From: JAWOLE01 sp963815655
Lineage (GTDB): Bacteria > Acidobacteriota > Thermoanaerobaculia > UBA5066 > Gp7-AA6
DNA length: 64,000 bases
Assembly (NCBI GenBank): GCA_963815655.1
Contig: CAWFHK010000001.1
Location: 3,968,001-4,032,000, forward strand
Reading direction: 5' to 3'
Shown: in pieces, positions 34,259 to 44,355 of the stretch
How the letters are laid out: each line of letters opens with the position of its first letter
How positions within the stretch are numbered: the first letter of the stretch is position 1
The notes under the pieces: generated by a model
The model's input: the letters and a program-made list of their open reading frames with translations, nothing else
What the model was told of the DNA's origin: nothing
The model's database searches: none
Program-made: the position numbers and the translations under genes

Positions 34259-34863
34259 TCATGAAGACGTTGGGCAGGGCTCAGCCCAATGAGCAGTCTT
34301 GGCGTTCGGCCCGTCGGGAACCCAGCATCCCTTCTTACTCTTGTCGACGTTCAAGCCCTTGATCGGATCACCGCTGCCAGGCAAGCCGGCGGCTCCGGGG
34401 GTTACCGTGGTCGGCGCCGCCGACCATTGCGGAAGGCCCGGACAAGGCTCTACCCAATGAGCAGTCTTGGCGCCTGCTTTGTCGGGAACCCAGCACCCCC
34501 ATATGATCGTGTTCCCACCGGCAAGGGCTGCTGCAGGTTTCCCTTCGACATGCCCGATATCGTTGCTCTTCGAACCGTTAAGAAGATATGGCGTTACGAG
34601 TCCCTTTGGCCCGACCGGACCTGTGGGTGGGGCTGCTGCTGACTTCCCTTCGCCTTGACTGACGCTGTTGCTCCTCCTATTGCTGACGCCGGGATCTGTT
34701 GACGCAGGTTGCGATACCTTGACCGGGAGGGAAGCAGGGCCGGCGTTGTCTTCACCTCGCCTTGCCGTTTCCCTGCCGCCGTTGGCGTCGGCTTGCTCTC
34801 TTTGGCGAGAATCGGCAATGTGATCAACGCGGCCAGCGTAACCATGAGGGTCTTTCTCATCAT
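34259..34863 (-). pseudogene. Frameshifted small secreted protein with two Cys/Trp repeats
   Basis: ATG 34863 has AAGGAG upstream and starts a clean signal peptide (MMRKTLMVTLAALITLPILA) in one frame, which runs to a stop at 34594. From about 34770 down to 34259 a second frame stays open and encodes a Pro/Gly/Ala-rich stretch and two 20-residue repeats that start GCWVPD, contain AKTAHW and end EPCP (34439-34498 and 34271-34330), identical at 16 of 20 positions. Joining the frames needs one extra base, or a -1 shift, somewhere around 34740-34800, giving about 201 residues. Not recognised as a known family. It may be a mutated gene, a sequence error or recoding. Confidence 0.6.
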
Positions 34864-35432
34864 GAACTCCTTCGGCGTTACGTCACTACAATCATCACAC
34901 CACCCTGAGCCAGTCGGACCATCCCTTCAACTACATCGCCCTCCTTCGTGCGACCAGTGATGTGTTGAAGTCGCCGCTCTGGCCGCTCAAGCAGAGACGT
35001 CATCAGCCGTCGGTGCCAGTGGAACTGGTAGTTCGAGCATACCCCTTCGGAGGGATTCGCGTTTAGCGGGTTGTCAGCGGGAAAAGGAGAATGAAAGTGA
35101 TACCGGGGTGGTGCACGGAGTGGCCCATTCTGTAACCGGCGAACGGTTAGTGGCTTGCGCCTCAAGGACTACACGGAGTTGGTTAAGGACGCTTCCATGG
35201 TGCCATGGCTTGAGGCCAAATGCCGGTGGGAGTGTCTAGACACTGACCAACCGGGCTCGGTGGGGAGCAAAAACGGAAGGATGAGGTGAGATCAGCTCTG
35301 CGTCCTGTATTACGGCCAAGGCGGCGAGTTGCTTTACGTAATCTGGCGGTCGCCGATTCGGGATGTAACCGATGGCAACCGTGGTGAGGCTGCCTGCCTT
35401 CTCCGTCTTGTTCCGTCCTTTCCCGGAAGAAA
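34864..35432. other. Gene-poor segment downstream of the glucan synthase gene
   Basis: About 570 bases of lower-GC sequence. A minus-strand open frame of 95 codons (34878-35165) shows no motif or ribosome-binding site and I do not support it. No clear terminator for the glucan synthase gene was seen. Confidence 0.4.
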
Positions 35433-38400
35433 CTATCCCAGGACGACGTCGATGGTGTGGGTTTGTCCGTCGGAGGCGAGGGGGATGGCGGCGAGGGGGC
35501 AGGGCTTGCCGTCGAGGGTCACGCGGGAGATGCCGCTCGTGACCCCGTGGGGGTTCTGGACGGAGAGCTGGTAGCGGGCGGAGTGGTAGCGGAAGGAGAT
35601 CTTGTAGCCGCGCCACGCCCTCGGGATGCACGGGTCCAGGTGGAGCGTCGTGCCGCGCAGGCGGAAGCCGAGGATCCACTCCAGTCCCGCGCGGTACATC
35701 CAGCCGGCGGAGCCGGTGTACCAGGTCCACCCGCCGCGCCCGACGTGCGGGATCTCGGCGTAGATGTCGGCGGCGGCGACGTACGGCTCGACCTTGTAGC
35801 GGTGGAGGCCGGCGCGCGTGGAGGCGTGGTTGATGGGATTTAAGATCGCGAAGAGCTCTCCCGCCTTGTCTCCTTCGTCGAGCGCGGCGAACGCGATGAC
35901 CGACCAGATCGCGCCGTGCGTGTATTGTCCGCCGTTCTCGCGGACCCCGGGGAGGTATCCCTTGATGTAGCCGGGATCGAGCGGCGTCTTGTCGAAGGGG
36001 GGAGTGAAGAGGAGAACGAGCCCGTCGCCGCGGCGCACGAGGTATTCCTCGACGGCGGACATGGCGCGGCGGCGCCGCTCGTGGTCGCCGGCCCCGGAGA
36101 TGACGGCCCAGGACTGCGCGATCGAGTCGATCCGGCACTCCTCGTTCTGCGCGGAGCCGAGCGGCGTGCCGTCGTCGAAGTAGGCGCGCCGGTACCAGTC
36201 CCCGTCCCAGCCATCCCGCTCGACCGCCATCTTGAGCCTGTCCACGTTCGCGCGCCACCGCTCGGCGCGCTTGATGTCTCCGCGCTCTCCGGCGAGGCGG
36301 GTGAACTCCCAGAGGTTGGTATGGAGGAACCAGGCGAGCCAGACGCTCTCCCCCTTTCCGCCGCGGCCGACGCGGTTCATCCCGTCGTTCCAGTCTCCGG
36401 TGCCCATGAGCGGAAGTCCGTGCGACCCGACGGCGAGGCTATGGTCGAGGGCGCGGGCGCAGTGCTCGAAGAGGGTCGCGCTCTCGGCGGAGACCTCGGG
36501 CGTGAAGAACCGCTCGAGCTCCTCGGGCTTCAACGGCTCGCCGCGCAGGAACGGCACGCGCTCGTCGAGCACGCCCGCGTCTCCCGTGACCTCGAGGTAG
36601 TGCGTGACGGCGTAGGGGAGCCAGAGCAGATCGTCGGACATTCGCGTGCGCACGCCCGCGCCGGAAGGGGAGTGCCACCAGTGCTGCACGTCCCCCTCCT
36701 CGAACTGGCGCGCCGCGGCGCGCAGCAGGTGCTCGCGGGCGACCTCGCGCCGCGCGACGGTCAGGGCCATCACGTCCTGGAGCTGGTCGCGGAAGCCGTA
36801 GGCGCCGGAGGCCTGGTAGAATGCGGTGCGCGCCCGGATCCGGCAGGAGAGTGCCTGGTAGAGGAGCCAGCGGTTCAGGAGGATGTCCATGGACCGGTCG
36901 GGCGTCTCGATCTGCACGGCCGCCAGCGTGTCGTCCCATGCCCGCCGCACGGAGGCGAGCGTGGCGTCGAGGTCCGCGCTCCGGTAGCGCTCGACGAGAC
37001 GCCGCGCGTCGGAGTCGCTCTCCCCCTGGCCGAGCAGGAAGACCACGCGCGCCTTCTCGCCGGGAGCGAGGCGCACCGTCGTCTGGAGGGCCGCGCACGG
37101 GTCGAGCCCCGCGCCCGCCTTCCCCGAAAGCTCCCCCTCGCGCGCGAGCGCGGACGGCGCGTCGAGGGTCCCGTTGCGCCCGAGGAACTCGGAGCGGTCG
37201 GCCGTCCACGCGGTCGGGCTCGGATTGAGATCGGCGAAAGCGACTCGGCCGGCGAACTGCTCGTTCCAGGGGTTGCGGGCGAAGAGCGCCCCGGTTTCCG
37301 CGTCGCGCTCCGTGATGATAAACGGGGCCGAGGCGCCGCGCTGGCTGCCGAGCACCCACTCGGCGTAGGCGGTCACCGAGAGGACGCGCTGAGCGCGGGA
37401 GCGGTTCTCGATGGAGAGAAACGAGACCTTGACCGGATCCTCAAGCGGCACGAACTGCGTCAGGTCGAGCCAGATGCCCCGGCTCTCGTGCTCGAAGCGG
37501 CTGTATCCCTGGCCGTGCCGCGCCACGTAGGGCCACCCGTCGCGCGCGGGAAGCGTCGTCGGTCCCCAGATCTCGCCGGTCTCCTCGTCGCGCACCAGAA
37601 TCGCCTCGCCGGCTGGGTCGCTGACGGGGTCGTTGGACCAGGGCGTCAACTGGTTCTGCTGGCTGTTGACCGCCCAGGTGCAGCCGGAGCCGGATTCGGA
37701 GACGAAGAAACCGAAGGAGGGGTTGGCGATCACGTTGATCCAGGGGGCCGGGGTCCATTGCCGCTCCCCCAGGATCGTGACGTACTCGCGCCCGTCCTCC
37801 CCGAATCCGCCGAGGCCGTTGAAGAACTCGAGATCCAGCGGCGGCGGAGGGATGTCCCCCTCGGGCGCGCTCGGAGGGACCGGCCGGGGAGGACTGGCGG
37901 CGGGCTCGCGGCGCAGCAGGCGGACGATCTGCTCGGAGAGCGTGCCGTGGCGGGAGAGGAGGACGACGCGCGCCGCCGACCGCAACAGGTCGTGGTCGTC
38001 GGTCGAGATCAGGTCGCGGCGCAGGAGGAAGATGCCCCCGGCCTGCCCGGGCTCGTCCGAGGCCTCCTCCTGGCTGCGCGACCGCACGAGCGCCTCGAGA
38101 GCTTGCCGCAGGTCCTGGCCGTAGGACGTCGCCTGCTCGTTGACGATGACGAGGTCCACCACCAATCCCTTCATCCGCCAGTACGCGTGCGCGCGCAGGA
38201 GCTGCCGGACGATGTCCTGGTCGTCCGGGTCGTCGATCCGCAGCAGCACGATCGGCAGGTCCCCCGAGATCCCGTACGGCCAGAGGGCGGAGGCGCCCTT
38301 GCGGTTGCGCATCAGGACGTGGGCGGGGGCGCGCAGCGTCGGATCGGAGTAGAGGATCCGGGTCGCGACCCGCTGGAAGAGGTGCGCCTCGTCCGCGGAG

Positions 38401-41400
38401 ATGCCGAGGTGCCGCAGCTGCACCTGCGCCTGCGTCCAGGCGACGTTGGCCGTGCGCTCGAAGGCGGCCGGCTCGCGGTACTTGTCGGCCAGCTCCAGGA
38501 CCTTCTCCCGCGACTCCGCCGCGAGCGTCGCGAAATGGACGCGCGCGGTCGCGCCGGCCGGCAGCCGCACCCGGCGCCGGAGGCTCATGATCGGGTCGAG
38601 CACGGAGCCCGCCGTGTTCGACAGCGGGCGCCCGTCCTCGATCGAGCCGGCGTTGCGGATGCCCCGGCCCCGCCCGAGGAAGCGCGCCCGGTCCGTCTCG
38701 TACTGCGCCGCGCCCAGCGTCTCCCCCTCGACCGCCGCCACGTGCGCGATCCAGATCGGCTTTTCGTCCTCGTCGCGCGGCCGCCGCGTGGCGAGAATCG
38801 CGTCGAGGTGCGGCGCGAACTGCGTCTGCACGAAGAGGTTGGAGAAGGCGGGATGGGCCCGGTCGGCGGCGGACGGCGCGAGGGCCAGCTCGGCGTAGGA
38901 CGTCAGCTCGATCTCGCGCGGCCGGGTCCCGAGGTTGGTGACGGACACCTGCCGGATCTCCGCGTCGTCCTCCGCCGAGACGACGACGTGCATCGTCGTC
39001 GTCAGGGACGAGTCCCTCCTCCGGATCTCGACGCGGTCCTCGGAAAAGAAGACCGCGTACGCGCTCGCCTCGACCCCGGAAGGCTGGTAGCCGGCCGACC
39101 AGACGCGGCCGCTCCCCACGTCGCGCAGGAAGACGTACGTCCCCCAGCAGTCGCGCGTGACGTCCTCCCGCCAGCGCGTCACGTCGCGCCCTCGCCAGCG
39201 GGAGAAGCCGGAGCCCGCCGCCGTGATCATGACCGAGTAGCGGCCGTTGGAGAGGAGGTGGGCGCGCGGCGTCGGATCGTGCGGAGATCGGAAGCGCCGG
39301 AGCACCGGCGGGACGAAGTCGCGCACGTGGAGGTGGCTGGAGACCTCGTCGGCCCGCGGCCGCGCGACGGCGACGGTCGAGGGGGTCCGCTCCTGCAGCA
39401 GCAGCTCCGTCGCCTGGACGGCCGGCTCCGCATGGAAGCGCGCCCGCATCGCGCCGCGCGAGAGGACGTTGCCGAGGGCCACGATCGTCATCCCCTGGTG
39501 GTGCGCCATGACGGCCTGCACGATCGCGCCCTTCTCTCCCTCTCGCAGCCGGGAGGCCGTGTAGTCGACGGCCTCGAAAAACCCGTAGGGCCCGAGGGCG
39601 CCGCCCGCGGCGAGGCGCCGGAAGTTGCGGACGGCGGCGGCGGGATTCACCATGGCCGCGAGCGCCGTCGCGTACGGGGCGACCACGAGATCCTCGGAGA
39701 GGCCGCGCTTCAGGCCCAGGCCGCTGACGCCGAAGTTCGAGTACTGATACGTGAAATGCAGGTCCTGGGCGTTGAAGGCCGATTCCGAGACACCCCACGG
39801 AACGCCCCGCTCCTCGCCATAGCGGATCTGCCTCTGCACCACGAGGCGATTGGTCTGTTCGAGGAGACTTCCCGCGGGCGCCTCCATGACGAGCGCCGGC
39901 ATCAGGTACTCGAACATCGAGCCGGACCAGGAGATCAGCGCCGAGCCCCTTCCAACGGGGGTCAGCGAGCGGCCGAGACGGAACCAGTGGGACGCGGGGA
40001 CGTCTCCGCGCGCGATCGCGATGAAGCTCGCCAGGCGCGCCTCCGAGGCGAGCAGATCGTAGTAGCCGGAGTCCAGCCTCCCGTCGGACAGGTTGTAGCC
40101 GATCGAGAAGAGCTTGCGCTCCGGATCGAAGAGGAACGTGAAGTCCATCTCCTCGACGAGCCGCGAGGCGAGGCGCGACAGCTCCGCCAGGCGCCGGGCC
40201 AGGACCGCGGCCCCGGCGGCGCACTGCCGGAGCTGCCCGGCGACCGCGGCGGCGGCGGCCGGGGCGCCGTCCCCGGCGCCGAGGGCTTCGATTCTTCCGG
40301 CCGCCGCCTCGCAGGCGTCGGCGAGGTCTTCGAGCGCCGGGTCTTCCCGGTCCAGCGCCTCGAGCGCCTCGGCCGCCGCCGCCGGCAGCTCGCGCGACCA
40401 GGCCGGGCCTCCGGGCAGGAACCGCGTCCAGCGCCGCGTCGCTTCGAGGTCGCGGGCGTGACTCTGGACCGCGGACGCGGCCGCCCGGGCCCAGGCGAGC
40501 GCTTCCGCGAAGAGCGGGTCCGGGCTGTCCTGCGCGAGAGCCCTGACCGTGTCCAGGACCGTCTCCGCGCGCTGCGAGAGCTGCGTGAGCCGCGTCGCCC
40601 ACTGGGCGGCGGTGGCGGGCTCCGGCGCCAGGCAGGCCTCGAGCGCGTCGAGCGACGTCACGAGCTGCCGCCGCGTCACCGCGCCCTCCGCGCCCGGGGC
40701 GAGGTTCGCCGAGGCTTCGCGCAGGAGCCTCAGGGCGTCGCCGACGCCTTCCAGGGCGCCGCCGAAGGAGAGCGGGCGGGAGATCCGCTCGAGGCACGTC
40801 TGCTTGACGACGATGAGGTCTCCGGCCAGGTTGCCGCTGTCCACGGTCGAGACGTACCGCGGCTCCAGCGGCGTCAGGCTCTGCGTGTCGTACCAGTTGT
40901 AGAGGTGGCCCTGGTAGCGCTCGAGCCGGCCGACCGTGTCGAGAGTCGCCTCGAGGCGCCCGACCATTTCCTCCGTCCCGATCCAGCCGAGGTCGTTGGC
41001 GCTGATCGTCGAGAGGAGGAGAAGGCCGATGTTCGTCGGCGAAGTGCGGTGCGCCACGACCGGCTGGGGGATCTGCTGGAAGTTGTCGGGGGGAAGGGCG
41101 TTGTCCTCCTTGCCGGCGAAGGCATCGAAGAACCTCCACGTTCGCCGCGCGATCGAGCGGAGGAACCTCACGTCGCCCTCCGGCAGGGGCTTCTCCTCCT
41201 CGTCGCGGGGCGGAAGGCTCGCCCAGCGGGCCACGGCCGGCGAGGCGGCCCAGGCGGCGAGAAAGACCCCCGCCTCGGCGAAGGCGTCCGGCCGGAAGAT
41301 CGCCACGAGCAGCGCCCCCGCGGCCGCCAGGAGGGCCGCGGGGCTCATGCGCCGGTAGAACTCGGCGAGCGTCAGGTCGAGGTCTCGCCGCGCCTGCCGC

Positions 41401-44210
41401 GCCGTCACCCATTCGAGCAGCCGCCGCCGCGTGAGCCAGAGCCGGGCGAGCGTCCTCGCGGCCGCGTCGGCCATGAGCCAGGCCTGGTGCGCGAGGAACA
41501 CGATCCGCAGCGCTCCCTGGGCGAGCGAGAGCGCCAGGTCCGCGCCGAGCCGCCGCAGGTAGCTCCTCTTGGCGATCCCGCGGCGCCGCGGAAGGAGGAG
41601 TCCCGTGAAGAACGCGAAGAACCCGGGGATCAGGATCGTCGCGACGACGAACGCCGTCCAGATGTCGGGTCTCCCGCCGGGCAGCGTCCAGCACGCGAGG
41701 AGCGTCGCCAGGGCGGCCGGCGGGGAGACACTGCGGCGGAGGTTGTCGAGCATCTTCCAGCGGCCGATGGCGGGGATGGGGTTCTGGACTCTTCGCCCGG
41801 ACGCGTCCGGCGCCTTCCCGAAGATCCAGGGGAGCAACTGCCAGTCTCCGCGCGCCCAGCGGTGCGTCCGGAGGGCGGCGGCCTCGTAGTGGGCCGGATA
41901 GCCCTCGAAGAGCTCGACGTCGGCGACGAGCCCGGCGCGCGCGAAGAGGCCTTCGAAGAGATCGTGCGAGAGGAGCGCGTTCTCCGGAGTGCGGCCGGCG
42001 AGCGCGCGCTCGAACGCGTCCACGTCGTAGATGCCCTTTCCCGTGTAGCTCCCCTCGCCGAAGAGGTCCTGGTAGACGTCGGAAGCGGCGAACGCGTAGG
42101 GATCGGTGCCGCGCGGCCCGGAGAAGACCTGCTGGAAGACCGTGCCAGATCCGGTGGCCGGCAGCATCGGCGTCACTCGCGGCTGGAGCACCGCGTGCCC
42201 TCCGGCCACGCGGCCGGTCTCCAGGTCGAAGACCGGATGATTCAGCGGGTGGGCCATCGCGCCGACCAGGCTGCGGGCGGCTTCGCGCGGCAGGCGCGTG
42301 TCTTCGTCGAGCGTGATGACGTAGCGCACGTCCGGAGGGACGGCCGGACCCCCCGGAGCGAGCGGCAGGAACGTCGTGTCCTTCGCGCCGCGCAGGAGGC
42401 GGTTCAACTCGTGGAGCTTTCCGCGCTTTCTCTCCCAGCCGATCCATTCCCGTTCCCTCTCATTCCAGACGCGCCGGCGGTGGAGGAGGAGGAAGCGGTC
42501 GCCCCCGCCCGGAGCGGGCCCGTGGCGGGCGTTCAGCTCCGCGATGCCGGCGACCGCCGCGGCGACGAGCTCCTCGTCTCCGGCGGCGCTCTCCTCCGGC
42601 GAGTCGGCCCAGTCCGAGAGGAGGGCGAACCGGAGATCCCCGCCGCTGTTGGCGAGGAAATGGACCTCGAGGCGCTCGATCAGCCGGGCGATGTCGGCTT
42701 CGCTCGCGAGAAATGTCGGGACGACGACGAGCGTCCGGAGCTCGCCCGGGACGCCCTTCTTCAGCTCCAGCTTCGGCAGGCGCCGCGGCTTGACGATGTG
42801 CGTCACGTCCCGGTTGACGGCCGCGATGGCCAGATCCGACGCGGGAACGAGCGCGAGGAGGGCGAGGAGCCAGACGGAAAAGGGAGGCGCCCCCGCGAGC
42901 GCCGAGATCATGACCGGGCAGCTGACGATCACGGCGGTCACCAGGACGATCGTCCCGATGTATCCGCCGGTGGCGTGCCGCAGCCAGGCGCGCTTCAGCC
43001 AGTCGCGGACCGGAACGCGGTAGGCGAGCTCCTTCTCGAAATTCGCCCGTCCGTGGGAGATCAGGAAGTAACCGGGGTCGGTCAGGCGGGACTCGGCAGG
43101 CGATCTCAGCGGCGGGCCCTGCGGTCCGCCGAGTCCACGGCCGGGAAGCTCCGCCGCCGCCTTCCACGTCCGCCGGACCGCTCGCCGCGCGACCTCGACC
43201 TCGGAGAATCGGCTCCCCCTGGCCAGCTCCTCGACGGCGCGCCGGTACCGGTCGCGCGTCGCGAAGTCCATCTCGGCGACGCGCGTCCCGTCGCGCAGCG
43301 CCTCCTCGACGAGGCTGACGCTCTCGAAGAAATCGGCCCAGTCCACCGAGGAGAGCAGGCGCATGCTCGTGATCACGTTGCGCACGGTGACGTGCGTCGC
43401 CACTTGCTCCTGCTGTTCCCGCCGCACGATCTCGTCGGCCGAGAGTCCCTGGGCGGCGAGCCGCTGCGCGAGCCACGGGACGGCGGGGGTGACTTCCGGG
43501 TCCTGCTCGCGCAGGCGCTCGATGAGCCTCACGGCGAAGGGGCCCGTGAGCGGCCGGTCCCCCGCCTCGCGGAGGATGGGCCCCGGGTCCGTGGGCGGCC
43601 GTCCCTCGACGCCGAGCAGCAAGTCGCTGATGGCGTCGGCCCGCTCGCGGGCGCTGCGCCGCTCGACGATGCACACGGCCAGGCGCCGCAGGTTCTCGAC
43701 GAGCACGACCCGCAGGGAGATCGCGATCGCCCAGAGCTCTCCGATCGTCAGGAGCCGCGTGCGCTGGTAGGCGCGCACGAACCTCCGCAGCGTCTCCGGG
43801 TCGAAGCGGCTGTCGGTGTGCTCGACGAAGGACCAGGCCAGGCCGTAGACGCGCGGGTACCCCTCGAGCGGGCCGCGGGAGAGCTTCGGCAGCTCGTGGT
43901 AGAAGCCGGGCGGCAGGTCCTCGCGGATCTCGCGGAGCTGGTCCTCGACGATGTGGAAGTTGTCCACGAGCCACTCGGCGGCGGGGGAGATCGTCCGCTC
44001 TTCCCGGATCGCTCCGGCGATCGCGCGGTACGAGGAGAGCAGGACGCGCCCGTTCTCCTGCAGGCGGGGGAGGAGGGGCCGCCCGCGGCGCTTGCCGGGG
44101 TGGACCGAGTGCTCCGCCGCCAGGGCCTCCGCGAACTGCTCGAGGCGCTCGGTGGAAAAGAGCTCGCCCCGAATGGGCTCGGCGGCCGTCGGCATCGCGG
44201 ATCCCATCAT
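35433..44210 (-). CDS. ndvB: Cyclic beta-1,2-glucan synthase-type protein (NdvB/ChvB-like)
   Basis: 2925 residues, close to the ~2830 of NdvB/ChvB. N-terminal helical region with ISPAAEWLVDNFHIVEDQLREI; membrane helices near 425-470; a GT84 glycosyltransferase core with DEDTRLP near 633 and HRWARGDWQLLPW near 785; more membrane helices to about 1000; a glycoamylase-type region (HRTSPTNIGLLLLSTISANDLGWIG near 1050); then a GH94-like phosphorylase region ending with the catalytic motif GTGDWNDGMNRVG near 2600. NdvB proteins start, extend and cyclise beta-1,2-glucan for periplasmic export. ATG 44210 (or the next ATG) is used; other long open frames here are antisense shadows. Whether the product is cyclic here is inferred. 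Confidence 0.92.
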   Translation of the reverse strand: MMGSAMPTAAEPIRGELFSTERLEQFAEALAAEHSVHPGKRRGRPLLPRLQENGRVLLSSYRAIAGAIREERTISPAAEWLVDNFHIVEDQLREIREDLPPGFYHELPKLSRGPLEGYPRVYGLAWSFVEHTDSRFDPETLRRFVRAYQRTRLLTIGELWAIAISLRVVLVENLRRLAVCIVERRSARERADAISDLLLGVEGRPPTDPGPILREAGDRPLTGPFAVRLIERLREQDPEVTPAVPWLAQRLAAQGLSADEIVRREQQEQVATHVTVRNVITSMRLLSSVDWADFFESVSLVEEALRDGTRVAEMDFATRDRYRRAVEELARGSRFSEVEVARRAVRRTWKAAAELPGRGLGGPQGPPLRSPAESRLTDPGYFLISHGRANFEKELAYRVPVRDWLKRAWLRHATGGYIGTIVLVTAVIVSCPVMISALAGAPPFSVWLLALLALVPASDLAIAAVNRDVTHIVKPRRLPKLELKKGVPGELRTLVVVPTFLASEADIARLIERLEVHFLANSGGDLRFALLSDWADSPEESAAGDEELVAAAVAGIAELNARHGPAPGGGDRFLLLHRRRVWNEREREWIGWERKRGKLHELNRLLRGAKDTTFLPLAPGGPAVPPDVRYVITLDEDTRLPREAARSLVGAMAHPLNHPVFDLETGRVAGGHAVLQPRVTPMLPATGSGTVFQQVFSGPRGTDPYAFAASDVYQDLFGEGSYTGKGIYDVDAFERALAGRTPENALLSHDLFEGLFARAGLVADVELFEGYPAHYEAAALRTHRWARGDWQLLPWIFGKAPDASGRRVQNPIPAIGRWKMLDNLRRSVSPPAALATLLACWTLPGGRPDIWTAFVVATILIPGFFAFFTGLLLPRRRGIAKRSYLRRLGADLALSLAQGALRIVFLAHQAWLMADAAARTLARLWLTRRRLLEWVTARQARRDLDLTLAEFYRRMSPAALLAAAGALLVAIFRPDAFAEAGVFLAAWAASPAVARWASLPPRDEEEKPLPEGDVRFLRSIARRTWRFFDAFAGKEDNALPPDNFQQIPQPVVAHRTSPTNIGLLLLSTISANDLGWIGTEEMVGRLEATLDTVGRLERYQGHLYNWYDTQSLTPLEPRYVSTVDSGNLAGDLIVVKQTCLERISRPLSFGGALEGVGDALRLLREASANLAPGAEGAVTRRQLVTSLDALEACLAPEPATAAQWATRLTQLSQRAETVLDTVRALAQDSPDPLFAEALAWARAAASAVQSHARDLEATRRWTRFLPGGPAWSRELPAAAAEALEALDREDPALEDLADACEAAAGRIEALGAGDGAPAAAAAVAGQLRQCAAGAAVLARRLAELSRLASRLVEEMDFTFLFDPERKLFSIGYNLSDGRLDSGYYDLLASEARLASFIAIARGDVPASHWFRLGRSLTPVGRGSALISWSGSMFEYLMPALVMEAPAGSLLEQTNRLVVQRQIRYGEERGVPWGVSESAFNAQDLHFTYQYSNFGVSGLGLKRGLSEDLVVAPYATALAAMVNPAAAVRNFRRLAAGGALGPYGFFEAVDYTASRLREGEKGAIVQAVMAHHQGMTIVALGNVLSRGAMRARFHAEPAVQATELLLQERTPSTVAVARPRADEVSSHLHVRDFVPPVLRRFRSPHDPTPRAHLLSNGRYSVMITAAGSGFSRWRGRDVTRWREDVTRDCWGTYVFLRDVGSGRVWSAGYQPSGVEASAYAVFFSEDRVEIRRRDSSLTTTMHVVVSAEDDAEIRQVSVTNLGTRPREIELTSYAELALAPSAADRAHPAFSNLFVQTQFAPHLDAILATRRPRDEDEKPIWIAHVAAVEGETLGAAQYETDRARFLGRGRGIRNAGSIEDGRPLSNTAGSVLDPIMSLRRRVRLPAGATARVHFATLAAESREKVLELADKYREPAAFERTANVAWTQAQVQLRHLGISADEAHLFQRVATRILYSDPTLRAPAHVLMRNRKGASALWPYGISGDLPIVLLRIDDPDDQDIVRQLLRAHAYWRMKGLVVDLVIVNEQATSYGQDLRQALEALVRSRSQEEASDEPGQAGGIFLLRRDLISTDDHDLLRSAARVVLLSRHGTLSEQIVRLLRREPAASPPRPVPPSAPEGDIPPPPLDLEFFNGLGGFGEDGREYVTILGERQWTPAPWINVIANPSFGFFVSESGSGCTWAVNSQQNQLTPWSNDPVSDPAGEAILVRDEETGEIWGPTTLPARDGWPYVARHGQGYSRFEHESRGIWLDLTQFVPLEDPVKVSFLSIENRSRAQRVLSVTAYAEWVLGSQRGASAPFIITERDAETGALFARNPWNEQFAGRVAFADLNPSPTAWTADRSEFLGRNGTLDAPSALAREGELSGKAGAGLDPCAALQTTVRLAPGEKARVVFLLGQGESDSDARRLVERYRSADLDATLASVRRAWDDTLAAVQIETPDRSMDILLNRWLLYQALSCRIRARTAFYQASGAYGFRDQLQDVMALTVARREVAREHLLRAAARQFEEGDVQHWWHSPSGAGVRTRMSDDLLWLPYAVTHYLEVTGDAGVLDERVPFLRGEPLKPEELERFFTPEVSAESATLFEHCARALDHSLAVGSHGLPLMGTGDWNDGMNRVGRGGKGESVWLAWFLHTNLWEFTRLAGERGDIKRAERWRANVDRLKMAVERDGWDGDWYRRAYFDDGTPLGSAQNEECRIDSIAQSWAVISGAGDHERRRRAMSAVEEYLVRRGDGLVLLFTPPFDKTPLDPGYIKGYLPGVRENGGQYTHGAIWSVIAFAALDEGDKAGELFAILNPINHASTRAGLHRYKVEPYVAAADIYAEIPHVGRGGWTWYTGSAGWMYRAGLEWILGFRLRGTTLHLDPCIPRAWRGYKISFRYHSARYQLSVQNPHGVTSGISRVTLDGKPCPLAAIPLASDGQTHTIDVVLG

Positions 44211-44355
44211 TCAGAGGCCTCGCCCCGGCCTGCGCCCGGAGAGCGTCGCCTCCGCGGCCCGAAGCAAGGTTTCGAGGGGTTCATCCGCAGCGGTGGAGGA
44301 GCAGAAAGCGTGCCGGTTTTCGCCGGCCACCGCGGAGTCGGGCGGCGGAATGGCG

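Noticed and set aside
34878..35165. Minus-strand open frame of 95 codons
   Set aside because: No ribosome-binding site, no recognisable domain, and composition like non-coding DNA.
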